From: DATBMA01 sp036555105
GTDB lineage: Bacteria; Actinomycetota; Acidimicrobiia; Spongiisociales; ZC4RG35
Direction of reading: 5' to 3'
Length of the DNA stretch: 19,109 nt
Assembly: GCA_036555105.1 (NCBI GenBank)
Contig: DATBMA010000006.1
Location: 1 to 19,109, forward strand
Shown here: one piece after another, positions 14,976-19,109 of the stretch
Layout: each line of letters begins with the position of its first letter
Numbering within the stretch: the stretch's first letter is position 1
Made by a program: the position numbers and the translations under genes
The notes under the pieces: model-generated
What the model was told of the DNA's origin: nothing
The model's database searches: none
Seen by the model: the letters and a program-made list of their open reading frames with translations, nothing else

Positions 14976-15626
14976 TCAGCCCAGATCGATCGCCTCCAGC
15001 CAGTCGGACCAGTAGCTCTTCCAGTTGTCGACCTCGGCCGGCGAGGGCAGGTGCTCGTGCTGAATCGCGACCTTCACCCGCCCGCCCGGCTGGGGATCGA
15101 TGGCGAACTGGGCAGTGCCTGGCCCGATCGCCACTCGCAGCACCTTCGAAGTGGGCCGGGAGCGCAACTCGGTCTCGAAGCCGGGGAACAGGTCGGACCG
15201 GCCCTCATCGTCGATGAGCATCGTGCGAAGCAGCTCGGGATCGGCGGAGACGGTGCGCGACTTGCCGGCGCTGAAGGTTCCATCGGGCTGCTGGTACGGC
15301 AGGCGGAGCCCTGCGATCCGCTCATATCCGACGGTCACGGCCTGCGACCACCATCCGTCCACGCCGTACTCATCGTGGACATGGCCGGCGATGGCGGTGT
15401 GGCCGTCTGATCTGCCTGGCCAGGCGTCGAGCAGGTCCCGCCACTCGTCCCAGCCCCGCCCGGTTGCCTCCTTGATGGTGTCGTCGCTGAGGTCGGGCTC
15501 CGAGGCCCAACCCCGGTCACCCGCCGACGACTTGTCGATCAAGGCACGGCGGGCGGCGTTGTAACGCTCACCGGTCTTGGTCATGCGATCGCGCACCCGG
15601 CGCTTGAAGGACTCTTGCTTGGTCAT
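14976..15626 (-). CDS. DUF4287 / SRPBCC-type protein
   Basis: A 216-aa soluble protein. Residues ~50-110 match the DUF4287 pattern: ATGRGWDEWRDLLDAW, a helix HTAIAGHVHDEYGVDGWW, then SQAVTVGYERIAGLR. The second half looks like an AHSA1/SRPBCC helix-grip domain, ending in VKVAIQHEHLPSPAEVDNWK and YWSDWLEAI. Such fusions occur in actinobacteria but have no established function; SRPBCC domains bind hydrophobic ligands. The start is ATG at 15626, with only a poor ribosome-binding site. It is 33 bp upstream of fdsG on the same strand and could be cotranscribed with the formate dehydrogenase genes, though no functional link is known. The 190 bp before it (15627-15816) hold no gene and should contain its promoter. 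Confidence 0.86.
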   Translation of the reverse strand: MTKQESFKRRVRDRMTKTGERYNAARRALIDKSSAGDRGWASEPDLSDDTIKEATGRGWDEWRDLLDAWPGRSDGHTAIAGHVHDEYGVDGWWSQAVTVGYERIAGLRLPYQQPDGTFSAGKSRTVSADPELLRTMLIDDEGRSDLFPGFETELRSRPTSKVLRVAIGPGTAQFAIDPQPGGRVKVAIQHEHLPSPAEVDNWKSYWSDWLEAIDLG

Positions 15627-15782
15627 TTCGACTGCTTTCCCGTGCCATGGCGGCGCCGGCCGGGACCTGCGCTCCCGTCGACACCCGACACGTCAGTCGA
15701 TCCACCCCTTGCCGAGCACGCGAGGTCCCCTTTGCCTTCCAGGGCCGGCGGCGCAGGCGCCGGTCGAAGGTCTGGCGCGACA

Positions 15783-15799
15783 GGGCGCCTAAGGCCCCC
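15783..15799 (-). terminator. Possible GC-rich hairpin after the ABC permease gene
   Basis: Starting 17 nt after the permease stop codon, the minus strand reads GGGGGCC-TTA-GGCGCCC. This forms a seven-pair stem with one G-G mismatch and a 3-nt loop. No T-run follows, so any termination would be of the U-less kind reported for some actinobacteria. Low certainty. Confidence 0.35.
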
Positions 15800-15816
15800 A
15801 ACCTTACCGAGGTGGG

Positions 15817-17421
15817 TCAGGGGGTCTGCAGGTCCCGACGCCGGAAGCCGGCCAGGCCGGCCACGACCAGCACCAAGGCGATCGTGGTCAGTATCGCCAG
15901 CGGAAGGATCCGCAGGTCCTCGGCTGGGACCAGCGGAATGTGGGTGAAGGGGGAGATGTCGAGCAGCCACTGGGGGAATTGCAGGATCCGGCCCAGCTGG
16001 CCGAACACCAGGCATGCCACGAGAAGCCCCCAGCTCAGACCGGTGTACTCGGGCAACAACCCGAAGAGGGCCATGGCGGCGCCGGACAGGACCCACACCG
16101 CCGGCAGCTGGACGGCGGCCGCCTCTAGAACCCTCCCAGTCTGGTTGGCGACGTCTCCGATGATGGCGCCGTAGGTCGCCCCGGCCACCGCCCCGGCTAT
16201 GAGCAGGATCAAGGCCGGACCCAGCAACCCGTAGATGAGATGGCTAGCCGCCCAGGGCTGGCGGCGGGTGGCGGTGGCCAGGACCGGTTCGGCCCGCGAG
16301 GCCTCTTCCTCGACCCGCAGTTTCAGCACGGACCGGATCCCGTATGCAGACGCGATCAGGGCGAGGATGCCGACCACAGTGGAGAAGAAGACGTCGGTGA
16401 TGCCTTGCACGCCCCCCAGCTGCTCGAAGATCTGAGCAATCTGCGGTGTGTCCTCGAGCAGGTCACCGATGCTGTCGCCCACCGCCCCGTAGACCACCCC
16501 GAGCACGGCCAGCCCTATCAGCCAGCCAAGCAAGGCGCCGCGCTGGAGACGCCAGGAGAGCCCGAAGGCGGATGAGAGGCTGCGTGCGGCGAAGGCGGGC
16601 CCGGGGCGTGGTGGAAAGGCACCGGCCCCGACGTCACGCCGGGCCGAGATGGCAAAGGCGGTGGCGGCCAGGATCGCGGTCAGACCCAGCCAGAGCAGGA
16701 ATATCCACCACTCCTCGCCGGCGAAGGGTCGCAGCTGGGTGAACCACCCGATGGGCGAGAGCCACGAGAGCCATGAGATCCCGTTGCTCTCGCCGGCATC
16801 GCCGGCCAGGCGCAGCAGGAAGGAGAGCCCCACGATGGCGACACCGATGCTCCGGGCCGACGATGCATTCTGTGTCAGCTGGGCAGCCACGGCCCCGAAC
16901 CCGGCGAAGGTGGCAGCCACTGCGGCCAGGCCGAAGCCGTATGCGGCCGAACCGGCCAGCGGCAGGCCCTGGGAGACCAGCCCGGCGGTGAGAAGCACGG
17001 CGATCACCAGCCCCGCTCCGATCGAGATGGCCAGGGCCGCGGTGAGCGGGGCATGCCGCCCCAGCACTGTGGCCGCCAACAACTCCTGGCGGCCGGTCTC
17101 CTCCTCGTCGCGTGTGTGGCGCACCACGCTGAGGATCGCCATCAGCCCGATGAGGAATGCGACGATCGTGCCGATCCGCCAGGCCGTGAGTCCGCCAACC
17201 GAAGTGTCGTAGACGGGGCCGAGCAGCGCGAGGAAGGCCGGGTTGGCGTTGACCGTGGTCGCCAGCTGTTGCCTGGCTGCCTCGTCGGGGTAGAGCGTGG
17301 CGATGGCGTTGGCGGTAGCGACCGGGACCAGGACGAGAAGGACGATCCACACGGCCAGTCGGATCCGGTCGCGGCGCAGGTTGAATCGAATGAGGCGCCA
17401 GGTCCCGACCAACGACTCCAC
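15817..17421 (-). CDS. ABC-2 type exporter permease (double-length)
   Basis: A 534-aa integral membrane protein made of two homologous halves of about six helices each. The N-half begins RFNLRRDRIRLAVWIVLLVL and the second half begins SWRLQRGALLGWLIGLAVL near residue 289. The cytoplasmic EE-x-GR-type segment RHTRDEEETGRQELLAATVL (101-120) is echoed by RVEEEASRAEPVLATATRR in the second half. This layout is that of the tetronasin-type antibiotic or multidrug exporter permeases of actinobacteria. The start is GTG at 17421, directly after the TAA of the ATPase gene with no bases between, so the two proteins are made from one coupled transcript and form one transporter. The exported substrate is unknown. 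Confidence 0.92.
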   Translation of the reverse strand: MESLVGTWRLIRFNLRRDRIRLAVWIVLLVLVPVATANAIATLYPDEAARQQLATTVNANPAFLALLGPVYDTSVGGLTAWRIGTIVAFLIGLMAILSVVRHTRDEEETGRQELLAATVLGRHAPLTAALAISIGAGLVIAVLLTAGLVSQGLPLAGSAAYGFGLAAVAATFAGFGAVAAQLTQNASSARSIGVAIVGLSFLLRLAGDAGESNGISWLSWLSPIGWFTQLRPFAGEEWWIFLLWLGLTAILAATAFAISARRDVGAGAFPPRPGPAFAARSLSSAFGLSWRLQRGALLGWLIGLAVLGVVYGAVGDSIGDLLEDTPQIAQIFEQLGGVQGITDVFFSTVVGILALIASAYGIRSVLKLRVEEEASRAEPVLATATRRQPWAASHLIYGLLGPALILLIAGAVAGATYGAIIGDVANQTGRVLEAAAVQLPAVWVLSGAAMALFGLLPEYTGLSWGLLVACLVFGQLGRILQFPQWLLDISPFTHIPLVPAEDLRILPLAILTTIALVLVVAGLAGFRRRDLQTP

Positions 17422-18315
17422 TTAGCCGGTTGCTCCGTCCTGGTAGTGCCGAATGAACAACTCCTCGAGGGTTGGCGGGTGGCTCACCAGGCTGTGCACG
17501 CCAAGTGGAGCCAGGGACTGCAGCACTTCGCTGAGGTGGGCGGGATCGACCTCGAGCTCGACGGTGTGGTCCTGGACTCGGACCGCGTGCACGCCGGGCA
17601 CGTCTCGCATCATCGAGGGATCCCCTGCCACTTCGGCGCTGACGGTCGTCCTGGTCAGGTGTCGCAGCTCGGCCAGAGTCCCGCTCTCGACGATCCTCCC
17701 TTTGCGGACGATGCTGACCCGATCGCACAGCGCCTCCACCTCGGCGAGGATGTGGCTGGCCAACAACACTGTGCGCCCTTGCCCGCGGACCTCGTGGATT
17801 TCCTCCCTGAACTGGGCTTCCATCAATGGATCCAACCCGGCAGTCGGCTCGTCGAGGATCAGCAACTCGACGTCGGAGGCGAGAGCGGCGACCAGCGCCA
17901 CCTTCTGGCGATTTCCCTTGGAGTAGGTGCGCCCCTTCTTGGTCGGATCGAGGTCGAAGCGCTCGAGCAGCCGCGCCCGCTTCTTCTGATCGAGCCCGCC
18001 CCGCAGGCGTCCCAGCAGATCTATGACCTCCCCTCCGCTGAGGTTGGGCCAGAGCATCACGTCCCCGGGGACGTAGGCGAGGCGGCGATGCAGCTCGGTG
18101 ATATCGGTCCAGGGGTTGCCCCCGAGCATGACCGCCGTGCCGGAGTCCTGCCTCAGCAGTCCGAGCAGGATCCTGATGGCGGTCGTTTTGCCTGCGCCGT
18201 TGGGCCCGAGGAATCCGTGTACCTCACCGGTGGCGACCTCGAGGTCAAGGCCGTCCAGAGCCCTGGTTGGGCCAAAGGTCTTGACCATGTCCTTGATCTC
18301 GATGGCGGCAGGCAT
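17422..18315 (-). CDS. ABC transporter ATP-binding protein
   Basis: A 297-aa ATPase with Walker A GPNGAGKT (37-44), a Q-loop region, the signature YSKGNRQK (131-138), Walker B LLILDEP (151-157) and the H-loop histidine H188 (ASHIL). The signature departs from LSGGQ in the way usual for the drug-resistance DrrA/tetronasin group (SKGNRQK), matching the double-length permease downstream. A C-terminal regulatory tail of about 85 residues follows. The start chosen is ATG at 18315 (MPAAIEIKDM), the usual position just before the first strand. The longer open frame upstream has poor codon choice and is rejected. A TATATG sequence 11 nt before the ATG may be a -10 box, giving a very short leader. Confidence 0.94.
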   Translation of the reverse strand: MPAAIEIKDMVKTFGPTRALDGLDLEVATGEVHGFLGPNGAGKTTAIRILLGLLRQDSGTAVMLGGNPWTDITELHRRLAYVPGDVMLWPNLSGGEVIDLLGRLRGGLDQKKRARLLERFDLDPTKKGRTYSKGNRQKVALVAALASDVELLILDEPTAGLDPLMEAQFREEIHEVRGQGRTVLLASHILAEVEALCDRVSIVRKGRIVESGTLAELRHLTRTTVSAEVAGDPSMMRDVPGVHAVRVQDHTVELEVDPAHLSEVLQSLAPLGVHSLVSHPPTLEELFIRHYQDGATG

Positions 18316-18409
18316 GGACCTGTGAGCATATAGCACGCCGCCCGCTGCGCGGAATCTGCGTCGATGCTCCTGCTTTTCGATCAGCCATAGACGAAAGCGG
18401 TTTGGTTTG

Positions 18410-18576
18410 GGGCTTGGGGTGCACCCAGTCGGACATCGACTGGTGGAGGGTGTCGAGGACAATGAAGGCATCGCGGGTCAGCGAGCCGTTGTACTCCTCG
18501 TCGTAGTGCCGTACTTGAAGCTGAGTTCGACTGCGACCGGCTGCGTGGTGGAGTGGTCGTCGTCGTCGTCGTCGTC
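18410..18576 (-). pseudogene. Possible decayed coding fragment (frameshifted)
   Basis: On the minus strand, codon choice looks protein-coding but switches frame. One frame from about 18576 to 18512 gives a Asp-repeat followed by HSTTQPVAVELSFKYG with mostly G/C third positions. Then another frame from about 18509 to 18410 gives HYDEEYNGSLTRDAFIVLDT and then LHQSMSDWVHPKP, with nearly all third positions G or C. The first frame is closed upstream by TAA at 18580-18582, and no good start codon exists. This pattern fits the remnant of a once-coding gene with a frameshift. I cannot name the family. It may also be chance, because GC-rich DNA often shows open frames. Confidence 0.3.
18556..18576 (+). 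repeat. (GTC)7 trinucleotide microsatellite
   Basis: Seven perfect tandem GTC units lie in the intergenic region about 70 bp upstream of the dioxygenase-like gene. On the minus strand they read as GAC and would encode an aspartate run in the possible decayed fragment. Such runs are prone to slippage, so the length may vary between strains. Confidence 0.9.
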
Positions 18577-18643
18577 GGCTTAGCGTGGGTTTAGGCGGGA
18601 TTGCAGATACTCCTGAAGGTCGGTGCGAGCGAAGGGAAGGGCG

Positions 18644-19109
18644 ATGGTCGTCGAACAAGCACATCTGGACGAGCCCACCAACGAGGAGCTGCGCCTCATC
18701 GACCGCCGGTCCGCCTTGAAGCTGCTCGGAGGGGCCGGTCTGGCGGCACTGGCAGCCTGTGCCCCGGGGTCCGTGACGGGAACCACGTTGTCCGGCAGCA
18801 CCCCGACGACAGATGCCATTCCGACCACGGGAGCGGCCACGACCACAGGCAGTCCCGGCTCGACCTTCGGCGGTGCCGGGAGTTGCGTCCTGATCCCCGA
18901 GGAGACCGCAGGGCCATTTCCCCTCGATCTCTCCGGCGACGAAGCATTCCTGCGCAGTGCGATAGCCGAGGATCGCCCCGGCGTTCCGCTCAGCCTCACC
19001 CTCCATCTTGTCGACACCGATGCGGGCTGCCGGGCGATCGAGGGAGCCAGGGTGGACGTGTGGCACTGCGATGCCGACGGCGTCTACTCGGGATACTCCC
19101 AGCAAGGAG
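18644..19109 (+). CDS. Tat-exported intradiol dioxygenase-like lipoprotein, 3' end cut by window edge
   Basis: An open frame from ATG at 18644 runs off the right edge (155 full codons). The N-terminus has a twin-arginine signal with lipobox: IDRRSALKLLGGAGLAAL, then AAC, predicting Tat export and lipid attachment at the cysteine near residue 38. A Thr/Ser/Gly/Pro-rich linker follows. Then the intradiol dioxygenase-like domain starts with SCVLIPEETAGPFPLD, IAEDRPGVPLSLTLHLVD and GARVDVWHCDADGVYSGYS. In intradiol enzymes the tyrosine of this last motif (here Y148) is one of the iron ligands. The second tyrosine and both histidines lie beyond the edge, so activity cannot be judged. Secreted members are annotated as protocatechuate or catechol dioxygenase-like, with unproven substrates. 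A GAAGGGAAGG purine stretch lies just before the ATG. Confidence 0.88.
   Translation, partial: MVVEQAHLDEPTNEELRLIDRRSALKLLGGAGLAALAACAPGSVTGTTLSGSTPTTDAIPTTGAATTTGSPGSTFGGAGSCVLIPEETAGPFPLDLSGDEAFLRSAIAEDRPGVPLSLTLHLVDTDAGCRAIEGARVDVWHCDADGVYSGYSQQG

Larger units (their letters stand above)
18316..18643. other. Divergent intergenic region
   Basis: This 328-bp gap lies between the minus-strand ABC ATPase gene and the plus-strand dioxygenase-like gene, and should hold both promoters. A TATATG box (minus strand, 18327-18332) lies near the ATPase start. The middle contains a (GTC)7 run and a stretch that looks like degraded coding sequence on the minus strand (both listed separately). No tRNA or recognisable operator was seen. 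Confidence 0.5.

Noticed and set aside
15627..15816. Possible small gene in the gap between the ABC permease and the DUF4287 gene
   Set aside because: No frame there has a ribosome-binding site with a plausible protein; only the GC hairpin near 15783-15799 stands out.
17053..18333. Long plus-strand open frame opposite the ABC transporter genes
   Set aside because: It is antisense to two genes with intact ABC motifs and has no recognisable domain.
18245..19105. Minus-strand open frame of 286 codons at the right end
   Set aside because: It is antisense to the dioxygenase-like gene; only its middle part (18410-18509) has coding-like codon bias, and that is reported as a possible remnant.
1..19109. 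CRISPR array, tRNA, rRNA, transposase or phage genes
   Set aside because: No spaced direct repeats, cloverleaf-like segments, ribosomal RNA stretches, integrase or transposase motifs were found by eye.

Overview
The window reads as chromosomal DNA of a high-GC actinobacterium. Supporting signs are dense GC-rich coding on both strands, many GTG and TTG starts, a Ddn-type deazaflavin (F420) dependent reductase, a GlnR-type operator in front of an ammonium transporter, and a Tat-exported intradiol dioxygenase-like lipoprotein. An Acidimicrobiia-like lineage would fit, but no rRNA or other phylogenetic marker is present, so that is inference.

Left part (1-4028, minus strand): a run of six genes read right to left. 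These are an unrecognised 158-aa protein, an XdhC/CoxF-family protein, an unrecognised 82-aa protein, a MoxR/CoxD-like AAA+ ATPase, a CoxE-like VWA protein overlapping it by 8 bp, and a small protein cut by the left edge. XdhC/CoxF, CoxD and CoxE together are the usual maturation set for a molybdenum hydroxylase such as aerobic CO dehydrogenase. The enzyme's own subunit genes are not in the window.

Middle part (4231-8100): mostly plus-strand single genes: a DUF1801 protein, an SDR oxidoreductase, a small membrane protein, a Ddn-family reductase and a polytopic membrane protein with an SPCG motif. One VOC/glyoxalase-fold gene on the minus strand overlaps the membrane-protein gene tail to tail. 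Nothing ties these genes into one pathway.

Right-central part (8109-15626, minus strand): an Amt ammonium transporter with a four-element GlnR-like box upstream, a GlsB/YeaQ-type small membrane protein, and the NAD-dependent molybdenum formate dehydrogenase operon fdsG-fdsB-fdsA-fdsD. A DUF4287/SRPBCC-type gene lies directly upstream of fdsG. FdsA oxidises formate at bis-MGD. Electrons then pass through an iron-sulfur chain to FdsB/FdsG, where FMN reduces NAD+.

Right end (15817-19109): a two-gene ABC exporter (ATPase then a double-length permease, minus strand). A divergent 328-bp gap follows, holding a (GTC)7 microsatellite and what looks like a decayed coding fragment. The last feature is the 5' part of a plus-strand Tat lipoprotein of the intradiol dioxygenase fold, cut by the right edge.

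No tRNA, rRNA, CRISPR array, insertion sequence or phage gene was seen. I found no clearly new system. The points most worth a check are the GlnR box, the two unknown small genes embedded in the cox-type maturation cluster, and the decayed fragment at the right end.
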